DNA from: Pseudarthrobacter chlorophenolicus A6
GTDB lineage: Bacteria > Actinomycetota > Actinomycetes > Actinomycetales > Micrococcaceae
Direction of reading: 5' to 3'
NCBI RefSeq assembly: GCF_000022025.1
Contig: NC_011886.1
Span: 3,327,209 to 3,391,208, forward strand
Length of the DNA: 64,000 bases
A program made the translations under genes and the position numbers. Under the pieces are notes generated by a model. The model searched no databases and was not told where the DNA came from. It saw nothing but the letters and a program-made list of their open reading frames with translations. Below, piece after piece: positions 7,627 to 15,888 of this stretch (within the stretch, counting starts at the first letter, position 1; each line of letters opens with the position of its first letter).

Positions 7627-8963
7627 GCGGCTCCTTCGAGCGTGGCTCCGAGGCGTGAAGTGAGGGCGGTGAGGGCCTGCCAGGAGTCGCGGTGGGGGGT
7701 GGAATCGTCCATCCGCTGCTGCAGGAAGCTGTTGATGGCGGCCTCGTTGTCCAGGGCGGCATCCACCAGCGGGTTGGTGCCCCGGTGATAAGCGCCGACG
7801 TCGATGAGGTCCTGCGCGTTCCGGCGGGCCGCCAGGGTCTTCCGCAGCACCGCCGCCACCGCGGTGTTGCCCGGGGCGTTGACTTTGGAAGCTACGCGCG
7901 AGACAGATCCCAGCACGTCAACCGATGGAAAATGCCCGGCAACTGCCAGCTTGCGGTCCAGGACCACGTGACCGTCCAGGATGGAGCGGGCGGCGTCGGC
8001 GATGGGTTCGTTATGGTCATCACCGTCCACCAGGACTGTATAAATCCCGGTGACGGATCCTGTTTCAGCGGTGCCGGCGCGTTCCAGCAGCCGGGCCAGG
8101 AGCGAAAACGTGGACGGCGGGTAGCCGCGCGTTGCCGGTGGCTCTCCGGCGGACAGGCCGATCTCGCGCTGGGCCATGGCCACGCGTGTCAGTGAGTCCA
8201 TCATCAGGACCACGTCCCTTCCGGCTTCGCGGAAGGATTCGGCGATCCGGGTGGCGGTCACGGCACAGCGCAGGCGCATCAGGGCGGGTTCGTCCGAGGT
8301 TGCCACCACCACCACGGACCGGGCCAGGCCTTCGGCTCCAAGGTCGTCTTCCAGGAATTCGCGGACTTCGCGGCCACGCTCCCCCACCAGGGCGATGACG
8401 GAGACTTCGGCGTCGGTGCCGCGGGCCACCATGGACAGCAGCGAGGACTTTCCTACGCCCGATCCGGCAAACAGTCCCATGCGCTGGCCCCGCCCCAGGG
8501 TGGCCATGGTGTCCAGCACCCGGACGCCGGTGTGCAGGGGCGCCTCCACCCGGGCGCGGTGCATGGCGGACGGTGATTCGTTGTCCGCCGGGACATGGCG
8601 CCCGGTGACCAGCGGCCCTTTCCCGTCAATGGGGCGGCCCAGGCCGTCAAGGACCCGTCCGAACAGCCCGGTGCCGGTAGGAACCATCAGTGGCTTTCCT
8701 TTTGACCGGGCCGGGTCTCCGGCTGCTACGCCGGTCAGGCGGCCCAACGGCATGCAACGGAGCCCGCCACTGACCGAGGCGACCACCTCGGCGTCGAGGC
8801 CGGGAGGCTTGCCCACTGTGATGAGGTCACCCACGGCGCAGTCCAGTCCAGCGACCTCGAGCCCGAGACCCAGCACAGCCGTAACGGTGCCGGTCCGTTC
8901 CGGGGCGGCGGCCTGGAGCGCGTCGGCGAAACGCGGGCCGTACGGGCGCCATATCGAAGTCAT
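7623..8963 (-). CDS. fliI: Flagellum-specific export ATPase FliI
   Basis: Cytoplasmic ATPase of flagellar type III secretion, 446 residues. It has the F1-like N-terminal beta barrel, a Walker A loop (GLFAGSGVGKSSLL, about 165-178), a Walker B region (DVVLMMDSLTRVAMAQREIG) and the family stretch LSAGEPPATRGYPPSTFSLL. The ATG at 8963 overlaps the fliH stop (ATGA), and this start gives a length typical of FliI; a longer reading frame to 9065 would run into fliH. It works with the neighbouring FliH and FliJ. Confidence 0.95.
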   Translation of the reverse strand: MTSIWRPYGPRFADALQAAAPERTGTVTAVLGLGLEVAGLDCAVGDLITVGKPPGLDAEVVASVSGGLRCMPLGRLTGVAAGDPARSKGKPLMVPTGTGLFGRVLDGLGRPIDGKGPLVTGRHVPADNESPSAMHRARVEAPLHTGVRVLDTMATLGRGQRMGLFAGSGVGKSSLLSMVARGTDAEVSVIALVGERGREVREFLEDDLGAEGLARSVVVVATSDEPALMRLRCAVTATRIAESFREAGRDVVLMMDSLTRVAMAQREIGLSAGEPPATRGYPPSTFSLLARLLERAGTAETGSVTGIYTVLVDGDDHNEPIADAARSILDGHVVLDRKLAVAGHFPSVDVLGSVSRVASKVNAPGNTAVAAVLRKTLAARRNAQDLIDVGAYHRGTNPLVDAALDNEAAINSFLQQRMDDSTPHRDSWQALTALTSRLGATLEGAA

Positions 8964-9691
8964 GCACGTCCTCCGGGATTTTCCGGAGGCAAGACCTGGC
9001 TTTCCGGGTCCAGGAGGGCGGCGCGGGCCCGGTCCAGTGCGGCGCCCAGCCGGGCATCCAGCCATCCGTTGGGATACCGCGCAACGGCATCCCCCCGCGA
9101 CAGTGCCGGATCAGGGACAACTTCGACGCCGGCAGCACGGGCCGCGGTGACGGCACCCGTAGCTTCGAGGATGTGGAGGTCTGCAGGGTTCAGGCTCACC
9201 GCCGCCACATCGGGGCCGGTACGCTGGCCGGGATTCACGTCTGAACCGTTGCCGTTGCCGCCGGGGTTCCCGCCGCGGCTTCCAGTGCCCAGCGCACGGC
9301 GCAGCGCCGCACTGGCGGTGCGTTCGCCGTCGAGCAACTCGTAGCCCAGCACCGCCTCGGCGAGGTCAATAGTGCCCGCGGCGAGCACCGCCTCTGCGTC
9401 CTGCAGGACAAGTTCGAAGCGTTCCTGGAAGGCGGCACCGGCAGCGGCGAGCAGGGCCACAGCCCGGTCCGAGGATTCACGGGCGGACGCCAGGGCTGCG
9501 TCGTATTCGGCCCGGCGTTGCAGCGTCTGCCGTTCCTGCTCGGCCGCTGCGGCGCGGAGGCCGGCGGCGTACCCCGCAGCGTGCCCTTGGGTAAAGCCGC
9601 GGTCCTGCGCATCGGAGGGCGCGGTGGCCTGGACCCGCGGGAAAAGGACCCGGGCCGGGGTCGTTTCAGTAAACCGCGCCTCAGTAGACAA
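8960..9691 (-). CDS. fliH: Flagellar assembly protein FliH
   Basis: Regulator that links FliI to the C-ring, 243 residues from a TTG start at 9691. That TTG lies inside the last codons of fliG and is preceded by GAGGAGG about 7 bases upstream; no in-frame ATG fits better without overlapping fliG much further. The protein has the Gly/Ala repeat region typical of FliH (GFTQGHAAGYAAGLRAA, about 33-50), a long alanine-rich helix and a conserved C-terminal segment (GYELLDGERTASAALRRAL, then VSLNPADLHIL and YPNGWLDARLGAALDRAR). Confidence 0.88.
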   Translation of the reverse strand: MSTEARFTETTPARVLFPRVQATAPSDAQDRGFTQGHAAGYAAGLRAAAAEQERQTLQRRAEYDAALASARESSDRAVALLAAAGAAFQERFELVLQDAEAVLAAGTIDLAEAVLGYELLDGERTASAALRRALGTGSRGGNPGGNGNGSDVNPGQRTGPDVAAVSLNPADLHILEATGAVTAARAAGVEVVPDPALSRGDAVARYPNGWLDARLGAALDRARAALLDPESQVLPPENPGGRA

Positions 9692-10715
9692 GATCGTCCT
9701 CCTCGCCGCGCCGCACCACGATCGCGCCGCTGGCCTCGAGCTCGCGGATGGACTTGACGATGTCCGCGCGGGCCTCCTCCACCTGGGACGTCCTGACGGG
9801 TCCGGCGTTGGCCATCTCGGCTTCGAGGATCTCCTGGTTGCGGCCGGAGACGTTGGTCCGGACGGCATCGAGGACAACCGCCGGTGCGCCCTTCATCGCC
9901 ACCGCCAGAACTTCGGGTGCCACGCCCCGCAGGATCTGCTGGATGTCCCGCCGCTCCAACTTCACGATGTCCACAAATGTCAGCATCCTGGCCCGGACTT
10001 CGGTGGCCAGTGCCGGGTCCAGGGTTTCCAAGCCGTCCAGAACGGACCGTTCGGTGGCCACATCGGAGCGGTTGATGATGTCCACGAGGGGCTGGATCCC
10101 GCCAACGGTTTCCGTGGATTTTCCCTGCGAAACCACGGCACCGGAGCGCTTCTTCAGCGTCTCTGCCACGATGCCCACAGCTTCGGGGGTGGGTGAGCCC
10201 ATCACCGCGATGCAGCGCGCCACATCGCTGCGCTGTGCGTCACCGAGTCCGGTCATCACGGCGGAGGCCTTGGCGGGACGCAGGTGTGCCAGCACCAGGG
10301 CTATGGTCTGCGGCAGTTCGCTGTCGATGAGTGCCAGGATCTGGCCGGAGTCCATCACCTCCAGGAATTCGAAGGACTTCCCGGCCATGGTGGAGGCGAG
10401 GCGGTCCATGAAGCCCGCCGCCTTGTCCGCGCCGAAGGATGCCTCGAGGAGCCCGACGGCGAGTTCCTGGCCTCCGCGGGCAACCCGCCGCCCGCTGACG
10501 GCGATGTCGTGGAATTCGCCCATCACCTGGTCGGCGACGGCTGGCGATACACGGCGCAGGCGGACGATCTCGGCGGCGATGTCCTCTGCTTCGGATTCTG
10601 AGAACTGGGCCATAACGGCGGCGGCGCTGTCGGGGCTCATCTGCATGAGGACCACCGCTGCCTTCTGGGCGCCGGACAGCATGGCGAGCTCAGCGGCGGA
10701 CTGTCCGGAGGTCAT
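9681..10715 (-). CDS. fliG: Flagellar motor switch protein FliG
   Basis: Torque-generating ring protein of 344 residues. The N-terminal domain (LSGAQKAAVVLMQMSPDSAA) binds FliF, and the middle and C-terminal domains bind FliM and face MotA. The C-terminal torque helix region is recognisable (LTFVDIVKLERRDIQQILRG, followed by PEVLAVAMKGAP and GRNQEILEAEMANAGPVRTSQVEEAR). Start ATG at 10715 overlaps the fliF stop, and the 3' end carries the ribosome-binding site and TTG start of fliH. Confidence 0.96.
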   Translation of the reverse strand: MTSGQSAAELAMLSGAQKAAVVLMQMSPDSAAAVMAQFSESEAEDIAAEIVRLRRVSPAVADQVMGEFHDIAVSGRRVARGGQELAVGLLEASFGADKAAGFMDRLASTMAGKSFEFLEVMDSGQILALIDSELPQTIALVLAHLRPAKASAVMTGLGDAQRSDVARCIAVMGSPTPEAVGIVAETLKKRSGAVVSQGKSTETVGGIQPLVDIINRSDVATERSVLDGLETLDPALATEVRARMLTFVDIVKLERRDIQQILRGVAPEVLAVAMKGAPAVVLDAVRTNVSGRNQEILEAEMANAGPVRTSQVEEARADIVKSIRELEASGAIVVRRGEEDDLVY

Positions 10716-12310
10716 ACGGACTGCCTCTCGTCCATCAGGCCGCGGAGGTAGTCAGCGGTACGGGCCGGGCTTTCGGCCACCATGGCCTCGATCTGGGCGC
10801 GGCGGCGTTCCCCGTCCAGCACGTCAGCGCCCGGGAGCGGCAGCGGTTCCGCGAGCGGCAGCTGGATGGCTGACGTGGCCGGCGCCGGCTCCAGCGCGGT
10901 TACGGGGGCCACCGGGTATTCGATGCCGATGCCGAGGTCCACAGGCTCGCGGCGCTGCCGCCGGCGCCACGAAATGAGCGCCACCACGATGAGAGCCAGT
11001 GCCGCCAGCAGGATGCTGCCGGCGATGACCAGCGTCTTCATCAACTCGCCCTGCTGGGCAGCCTCGGCCTCGGCTTTGGCTTCTGCCAAAGATGCGGCGG
11101 CGTTGTCCGCCGCCGCGGTGCTGAAGGGGAGCACCTCCACGGTGACCACATCGCCACGGGCGGGGTCGGCTCCCGCGGCCGAGGTGACCAGGGACCGGAC
11201 CGATGCCAGGTTGACCCCTGCGGCGGCTGCCTGGTTGATGGCCACGGAGATCGTCTGACGCTTAACCGCGCCTTGGGGAATGATGCGGTCCTCGGTGACC
11301 TTGTTGACGGCGTTGTTCTTGGTGCTGTCCGTGGAATCAAAGGTGCTATTGCCGTTGGTGCCGCCGGGTACGGCGATATTGTCCGGGCCCAGGACTCCGG
11401 CGGCTCCCCCACCGGTTCCCGTGTAGGTCTCGGACTTGGTGCTTTCACTCAGGGCCGGCACATCAGCAGCCGCGGTGAACGTCTCACTGCGCTGCTGGGC
11501 GGATTCCCCTGTCACATCGGCGGCAACGGCCACGGTGGCATTCCCGGGTCCCACCACGCTGTCCAGGACGGCTTTGACGGAATCCGTGGTGCGTTCCTGG
11601 TACTCGCCCGCCTGCTTGGAGGAGGAGCCCGCCGCTCCACCGCCCACGGTCGAGAGGACATTGCCCTGGGAATCCACCACTGAGACGTTGGCCGGCTTAA
11701 GGTTTTCGATGGCCGCGGAGGTCAGGTGCACCACGGCCTGCACCTTGTCCGGAGAGAGGGTGGTGCCTGGCTGGGTCTCGACGAAGACCGACGCAGTGGC
11801 GTCCGGGGTCTTGTCCACGAACACCGACTTTTCCGGGATGGCGAGCCGCACGGCGGCCGCCTTGACGCCTTCCATCGCTTGGATGGTGGTGGCAAGTTCA
11901 CCTTCCAGGGCCCGTTTGTAGGTGACCGACTGCTGGAACTCCGACGACGTGACGCCCAGCTTGTCCAGCAGCGAGTATCCCGTTGCCGCGGCGGACGGCA
12001 GCCCAGCAGCGGCGGCCTTGAGCCGCTCGTCGTAAACCTTTTCCTCGGGAACCAGGATGGTGGAGCCGCCATTGGCTATCTCGTAAGGGACGTTGTCCTT
12101 GCGCAGCTGCTCCACGATGCCGTTGGCGTCCGTGTCCTTCAGGCCCGAGAACAGCGGCGTGTAGGCGGGTTTGGCCAGCCAGGACGTCAGGGCGACGGTA
12201 CCGAGGACAAGCACTGCGACGCCGATGATCGCCAGAGTGCGCTGGGCTGCGGAGAATCCCTTGATCCCGGAACCCATCCGGGTGAAGAACGCAGTGATTT
12301 GTGGCGGCAT
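10712..12310 (-). CDS. fliF: Flagellar MS-ring protein FliF
   Basis: Base-plate ring of the basal body, 532 residues. One membrane segment lies near the N-terminus (about 25-46, RTLAIIGVAVLVLGTVALTS), followed by the YscJ-like ring-building domains (YTPLFSGLKDTDANGIVEQL; then VTSSEFQQSVTYKRALEGEL). A second membrane segment is near residue 430-455 and a cytoplasmic tail binds FliG. It starts one base inside the fliE stop and overlaps fliG by four bases. Confidence 0.96.
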   Translation of the reverse strand: MPPQITAFFTRMGSGIKGFSAAQRTLAIIGVAVLVLGTVALTSWLAKPAYTPLFSGLKDTDANGIVEQLRKDNVPYEIANGGSTILVPEEKVYDERLKAAAAGLPSAAATGYSLLDKLGVTSSEFQQSVTYKRALEGELATTIQAMEGVKAAAVRLAIPEKSVFVDKTPDATASVFVETQPGTTLSPDKVQAVVHLTSAAIENLKPANVSVVDSQGNVLSTVGGGAAGSSSKQAGEYQERTTDSVKAVLDSVVGPGNATVAVAADVTGESAQQRSETFTAAADVPALSESTKSETYTGTGGGAAGVLGPDNIAVPGGTNGNSTFDSTDSTKNNAVNKVTEDRIIPQGAVKRQTISVAINQAAAAGVNLASVRSLVTSAAGADPARGDVVTVEVLPFSTAAADNAAASLAEAKAEAEAAQQGELMKTLVIAGSILLAALALIVVALISWRRRQRREPVDLGIGIEYPVAPVTALEPAPATSAIQLPLAEPLPLPGADVLDGERRRAQIEAMVAESPARTADYLRGLMDERQSV

Positions 12311-12648
12311 CAGGCCTGCATCCTCATGATCTCGTTGAAGGCGTCAACGCCCTTGTTGCGGACGGCGGCCACCAGCTCCAGGGTGATCTGGGCGCGGCTG
12401 GAGGCGAGCGTGGCAGCGTGGATGTCGTCCAGGTTGCCGGTGACGGCGGAGACCGCCAGCTCTCTGGATGTGGACTGAAGCTGCTGGAGGTTGTCTAGGG
12501 CGCCAGTCAGGGCGGTGGCGAATCCACCGCCGGATGCCGCGCCTGCGGCGGATACTGCGCCGTCGCTGTAGCCGGTGCCCTGCACGGGCTGGACGGCGCG
12601 GCCCAGTGCGCCAAGTCCGCTGATGGGTCCGAGTGCGTCGATGGGCAT
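12310..12648 (-). CDS. fliE: Flagellar hook-basal body complex protein FliE
   Basis: Adapter between the MS-ring and the rod, 112 residues. The C-terminal half is conserved (FATALTGALDNLQQLQSTSR, DIHAATLASSRAQITLELVA, AVRNKGVDAFNEIMRMQ), typical of FliE. The first 45 residues are Gly/Ala-rich. Its ATG at 12648 overlaps the last base of the flgC stop, and its stop shares a base with the fliF start. Confidence 0.94.
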   Translation of the reverse strand: MPIDALGPISGLGALGRAVQPVQGTGYSDGAVSAAGAASGGGFATALTGALDNLQQLQSTSRELAVSAVTGNLDDIHAATLASSRAQITLELVAAVRNKGVDAFNEIMRMQA

Positions 12649-13040
12649 CAGGCTTTTCCGATCTCAAGTGCTGCCAGATACGTTTCGCGGGCGCGGTCGA
12701 CCACTTGGGCGTTGGCCTGGTAGCCGCGCTGGGCCACGATGAGGGCGCCCATCTGCTCGGCGAGATCAATGTCCGGGTAACGGACGTAGCCTTCCGCATC
12801 AGCAAGGGGGTGGTCCGGCTGGTAGACCATCCGGCCTTCGGCGTCACCTTCCGGAGTGCTCCGCACGTAGACTCCGGTGCCGTCCGTTCCTTCGGCTGCT
12901 TCGATGTAGCGCGCCCGGAAGGCTTCACCGTCGGTGCGGGCGGCGTTGTTCATGTTGGCCAGGTTGTCCGAGACGGCGTCCAGCCACTTCCGGTGCACGG
13001 TGAGGGCGGTGCCTGCGATTCCGATGGCGTCAAAGGTCAT
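12648..13040 (-). CDS. flgC: Flagellar basal-body rod protein FlgC
   Basis: Proximal rod protein, 130 residues. It begins MTFDAIGIAGTALTVHRKWL and continues AVSDNLANMNNAART, the rod N-terminal motif; the C-terminal helix reads MGALIVAQRGYQANAQVVDR. The internal YVRYPDIDLAEQM segment is characteristic of FlgC. It is separated from flgB by one base and overlaps fliE. Confidence 0.95.
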   Translation of the reverse strand: MTFDAIGIAGTALTVHRKWLDAVSDNLANMNNAARTDGEAFRARYIEAAEGTDGTGVYVRSTPEGDAEGRMVYQPDHPLADAEGYVRYPDIDLAEQMGALIVAQRGYQANAQVVDRARETYLAALEIGKA

Positions 13041-13041
13041 G

Positions 13042-13383
13042 TCAGTTGGTCCGCATCGCCGCGCGGAGGGACGTGAACTGGCCGTTGACCGCCCGGGCCG
13101 CGAATTGGTAGCGCAGTACGGTATCGATGTTGGACAGCGTCTCGGTGTCCAGGTTCACGTTGTTGCCGTTGAGTTGCGTCGGCTCCAAGGACGCTTCAAC
13201 GGATGCTGAAGTGTGCCCGTTACCGCGGCGCACGGAAGCCGCGAGTTCGTCCTCGAAGGACACCCGCTTTGCCTTGTAGTTGGGCGTGTTGATGTTCGCG
13301 ATGTTGTTGGCGATAGTGCGCTGACGCAGCGCCAAGCCATCCAGTGCACTGGCAAGCGCAGCGGAAGTCACGGATTCGAGCAC
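13042..13383 (-). CDS. flgB: Flagellar basal-body rod protein FlgB
   Basis: Proximal rod protein, 113 residues from a GTG start at 13383. An in-frame ATG at 13422 would add 13 residues, but has no visible ribosome-binding site, whereas GGCAGG lies just before the GTG and the FlgB-like sequence begins there (VLESVTSAALASALDGLALR). The NNIANINTPNYKAKRVSFED motif is diagnostic. It is the first gene of the large basal-body transcript, with a sigma-28-like promoter 76 bases upstream of the GTG. Confidence 0.9.
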   Translation of the reverse strand: MLESVTSAALASALDGLALRQRTIANNIANINTPNYKAKRVSFEDELAASVRRGNGHTSASVEASLEPTQLNGNNVNLDTETLSNIDTVLRYQFAARAVNGQFTSLRAAMRTN

Positions 13384-13458
13384 GACGATCCTGCCTGGGT
13401 AATGAAACTGAGGCCGATCCATGGCCGTGGCGTCGAGCGATCCGTGCTCTGTCAGGAG

Positions 13459-13485
13459 TTATCGGCAGTGACAGACGGCGCGTTA
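13459..13485 (-). promoter_or_regulatory. Sigma-28-like promoter of the flgB basal-body operon
   Basis: On the minus strand: TAAC at 13485-13482, 15 bases, GCCGATAA at 13466-13459. The -10 half is a perfect match to the sigma-28 consensus and the -35 half differs in the last base. It lies in the gap between the fliT-like gene and flgB. Confidence 0.72.
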
Positions 13486-13529
13486 GGAACTGTCAGACCT
13501 GATTTTTCTGTGTGCCGCGCAAGTGGGCC

Positions 13530-13877
13530 TTAGCCGGTGATATCGAGGTAGACGGCGGCGGAAGCCTCCCCGACTCCCGGTACCGAGCTGACAGCGTTGA
13601 GCTGGCGTTGGGTGCTCATGCGGGCTTCCTCGAGCCGCCGTACCAGGTCTTCCTGCCGGTCACCCAGGAGAAGTGCCCGCTCCTGCAGCTGCAGCGGCAA
13701 GGGCCCGGGAACCCCGGCCGGAGTCCAGTCGCCGCGGTGGCCGTGGTCCGGCTTGCCGAGCAGGGCCTCCGCATGGTCGGCGGCCGCCTCCATTGCGTCG
13801 AGGATAGCCGTCCACGCTGCAACCTCCAGGTCGGCACCCTGGTGCGTGCCGTCGTCGTACGTTGTTCCCTCAGGCAA
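13530..13877 (-). CDS. Putative FliT-like flagellar chaperone, unrecognised sequence
   Basis: Protein of 115 residues that overlaps the end of fliS by eight bases and ends just before the flgB promoter. It is mainly helical: AAWTAILDAMEAAADHAEAL, a Pro/Gly-rich break, then LQLQERALLLGDRQEDLVRR and a final helix. No conserved motif was recognised. Position after fliD-fliS is where fliT (the FliD chaperone) is found in other flagellated bacteria, and size and helical content fit. The assignment is therefore from context only. Confidence 0.5.
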   Translation of the reverse strand: MPEGTTYDDGTHQGADLEVAAWTAILDAMEAAADHAEALLGKPDHGHRGDWTPAGVPGPLPLQLQERALLLGDRQEDLVRRLEEARMSTQRQLNAVSSVPGVGEASAAVYLDITG

Positions 13878-14388
13878 CGCCCAGGGTCCCGCCGCCGGAC
13901 GGGAAGGGAGCGTCCCAGGTGCCTCGCGCCGAGGCGGGGAAGGCGGCCACGCTAGCCGGCGCGGCCGGGGCGGCCGGTGCTGCCGGCGTCGCAGCCGAGA
14001 TCGAGGCCGCGGCCTCGTGCCAGGTCTGCCGCAGCGGTTCCAGCAGGTCGATCGCTTCGCGGGTGAGGCCGGCGTCTCGCTGGATGTTGGCGTTGATCAG
14101 CGCTGTGGAGGCGTAGTTGTAGATGCCAAGCAGGCCGCTGGCGCCGTCCCAGGCATCGACCTTGAGGGAGGAGGACAGCTCGGTGAGGATGGCTTGCGCG
14201 TGGAGGAGATGCACGGAGGCCATGGACCAGTTGGCGGCGTTCTGGTCGGCTTCCGCGCGGGTCAGGTCCAGAAGGAGCCGGTCGTAGAGCATGGTCAGCA
14301 GCCGTGCCGGCGGCGCTGAAAGCACCGAGTCGGTCAGGTACTGGTTTCGCTGCGCGGTGTTTCCGAGCTGGCTGAAGGTGGGGGTCAT
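13870..14388 (-). CDS. fliS: Flagellin export chaperone FliS
   Basis: Chaperone that binds the C-terminus of flagellin, 172 residues from the ATG at 14388 (ATGA overlap with fliD). The N-terminal part has the FliS pattern (NQYLTDSVLSAPPARLLTML, then YDRLLLDLTRAE) and the core reads ASGLLGIYNYASTALINANI. After about residue 125 comes an Ala/Pro-rich tail (ISAATPAAPAAPAAPASVAA) that canonical 125-135 residue FliS proteins lack. Confidence 0.9.
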   Translation of the reverse strand: MTPTFSQLGNTAQRNQYLTDSVLSAPPARLLTMLYDRLLLDLTRAEADQNAANWSMASVHLLHAQAILTELSSSLKVDAWDGASGLLGIYNYASTALINANIQRDAGLTREAIDLLEPLRQTWHEAAASISAATPAAPAAPAAPASVAAFPASARGTWDAPFPSGGGTLGVA

Positions 14389-15719
14389 GATGAGGTGCTT
14401 CCTGATGAGGTGGAGAGGCCGGCGAGTTGCGAGGACAGCCAAGCCGATTGGGCCTTCATGCCGCTGAGCGCCACTTCGAGGGCGGAGTAAGTACGTTGGA
14501 GGGTCTCCCGGCGGGTTTGCAGCCGGTCATCCCAGCTTTCGATCTGCGCGGCGTAGTCCTTCGCGGTGCTTTGCTGGCCTTTGATCTTGGTGCTGATCAG
14601 GCCGTTGACGGGGTCCGAGGCCTGCTTGGCTGCACTGGCAACGCGGCCGGCAATCGTGGACACGGCGGCCATGGTCCCCGCCGGGTCCTTCGCCAAGGCC
14701 TCGCTGAACTTGGTGGCGTCGAACTCAACGGTCCCCGTTTTGGTCACGCTGATGCCGAATTCCGACGGCGAGCGCCCACCGATGGGTGCCGAGGCGGCGG
14801 CCAGTACGGCGGTACTGACCGTCCGGATGGCACTGTCTCCGGTGAAGATGCCGGCTGAGGTGATGGGGTTTCCCGCGGCGTCGGTGCTGGTGACCACGGC
14901 GGTTTTGGTGGAGATTTGGGCCAAGACGCCGTTGGCGGTGCTGACCAGATCCGTTGCTGCCCTGCTGATCTGGGCGTTGTCTCGGACCACCGTCACCCGG
15001 GTGGGAGTGGCAGAGACCTCCGAAACAGTGGCCGACACTCCTTGCAGCAGGTCTGCAAAGGTGTTAGTTGGTGAGCTGAGTGTCGCCTCGGCGCTGGTGC
15101 CTGTCCACAGTTTGATCTGCGCGTCCTGCGCGGTTTGGACCGTTGTGAGATCCGCAGGGCCGCCCAGCCCCGAGACGGTGAACCCGCCTGCTGCGCCAGT
15201 TTTTGCCGAGGCGAATTGCAGCCTGTATTCGCCGCCGCCCACCGATATCTTCGAAGCGGTGACCCCGGCGCCGGACGCGTTGACGGCGGAAACCACGTCG
15301 TCCAGGGAAGTGGAGGACGGTGTCACCGAGGTGGCCTTGCCGTCCTGCCCTGTGATGGTCAGCGTCGTGTCGGGCCAGGCGGAGAGATTTTTCGTGACGG
15401 AGACCTGCATCTGGGCCAGTTGCGAGACGGTGAAGTCCACAGTGCCGGGTTTGGCTCCGGCGCCGACGGCAATGGTGACTTTCGGCGAGCTGCTGGTGGC
15501 CGTGTACAGTTCCAGGCCCTTGGGTTCGGCAAGCTTCGCGGCTTTGGTTGCCAGGTCCGCGACGGCGGAGTTCAGCCCCTGCAGGGCGGAGATCCGGTTT
15601 TGCACCGCTGCCGCACGGGTCTTGATGAGGTTCTGCGGCGCGGCTTCCAGCGTCATCAGCGAGTTGATGAGGGTGGTGGTGTCCAACCCGCTGGACAAGC
15701 CATCGATGGCCAGGCCCAT
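14385..15719 (-). CDS. fliD: Flagellar filament cap protein FliD
   Basis: Cap at the filament tip, 444 residues. The N-terminus is MGLAIDGLSSGLDTTTLINS, followed by LMTLEAAPQNLIKTRAA, typical of FliD; the C-terminal coiled-coil region (YAAQIESWDDRLQTRRETLQ) also fits. The middle is Thr/Ser/Ala-rich and variable. GAGGAG lies just before the ATG. It is followed, with overlap, by fliS, and is separated from fliC by a strong hairpin. Confidence 0.94.
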   Translation of the reverse strand: MGLAIDGLSSGLDTTTLINSLMTLEAAPQNLIKTRAAAVQNRISALQGLNSAVADLATKAAKLAEPKGLELYTATSSSPKVTIAVGAGAKPGTVDFTVSQLAQMQVSVTKNLSAWPDTTLTITGQDGKATSVTPSSTSLDDVVSAVNASGAGVTASKISVGGGEYRLQFASAKTGAAGGFTVSGLGGPADLTTVQTAQDAQIKLWTGTSAEATLSSPTNTFADLLQGVSATVSEVSATPTRVTVVRDNAQISRAATDLVSTANGVLAQISTKTAVVTSTDAAGNPITSAGIFTGDSAIRTVSTAVLAAASAPIGGRSPSEFGISVTKTGTVEFDATKFSEALAKDPAGTMAAVSTIAGRVASAAKQASDPVNGLISTKIKGQQSTAKDYAAQIESWDDRLQTRRETLQRTYSALEVALSGMKAQSAWLSSQLAGLSTSSGSTSS

Positions 15720-15780
15720 GCTTTAAGCTCCTCGGAAAGTTCGGTCTGCAGGTTCTAACCGCTGTGATGGCGGCTGCTTT

Positions 15781-15821
15781 CCGTGGTGTCCGGGAAGATT
15801 TCGTCCTCCCGGACACCACGG
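15781..15821 (-). terminator. Hairpin terminator after fliC
   Basis: Perfect 14-base inverted repeat: CCGTGGTGTCCGGG at 15781-15794 and its complement at 15808-15821, with a 13-base loop. It lies about 70 bases downstream of the fliC stop and upstream of fliD. There is no long T-run, as is common for actinobacterial terminators. It may let the flagellin transcript accumulate separately from fliD. Confidence 0.7.
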
Positions 15822-15888
15822 CGCTGCGTTGCTGTCCTGACGGGGCCCGCGTCAGCGGCCTTGGTCAGTAGCCTGTTTCTACTATGGC

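Noticed and set aside
9692..9877. Upstream extension of FliH to 9877
   Set aside because: The added part lies wholly inside fliG in another frame and gives a Ser/Pro/Arg-rich sequence unlike FliH; the TTG with GAGGAGG at 9691 explains the start better.
13441..13500. Separate small gene between the fliT-like gene and flgB
   Set aside because: No frame with a start and ribosome-binding site; the stretch is explained by the flgB promoter and leader.
15729..15755. Possible sigma-28 promoter before fliD (GAAC, 15 bases, TCCGAGGA)
   Set aside because: The -35 half and the end of the -10 half deviate, it would start transcription at the fliD start codon, and the -10 half coincides with the ribosome-binding site.
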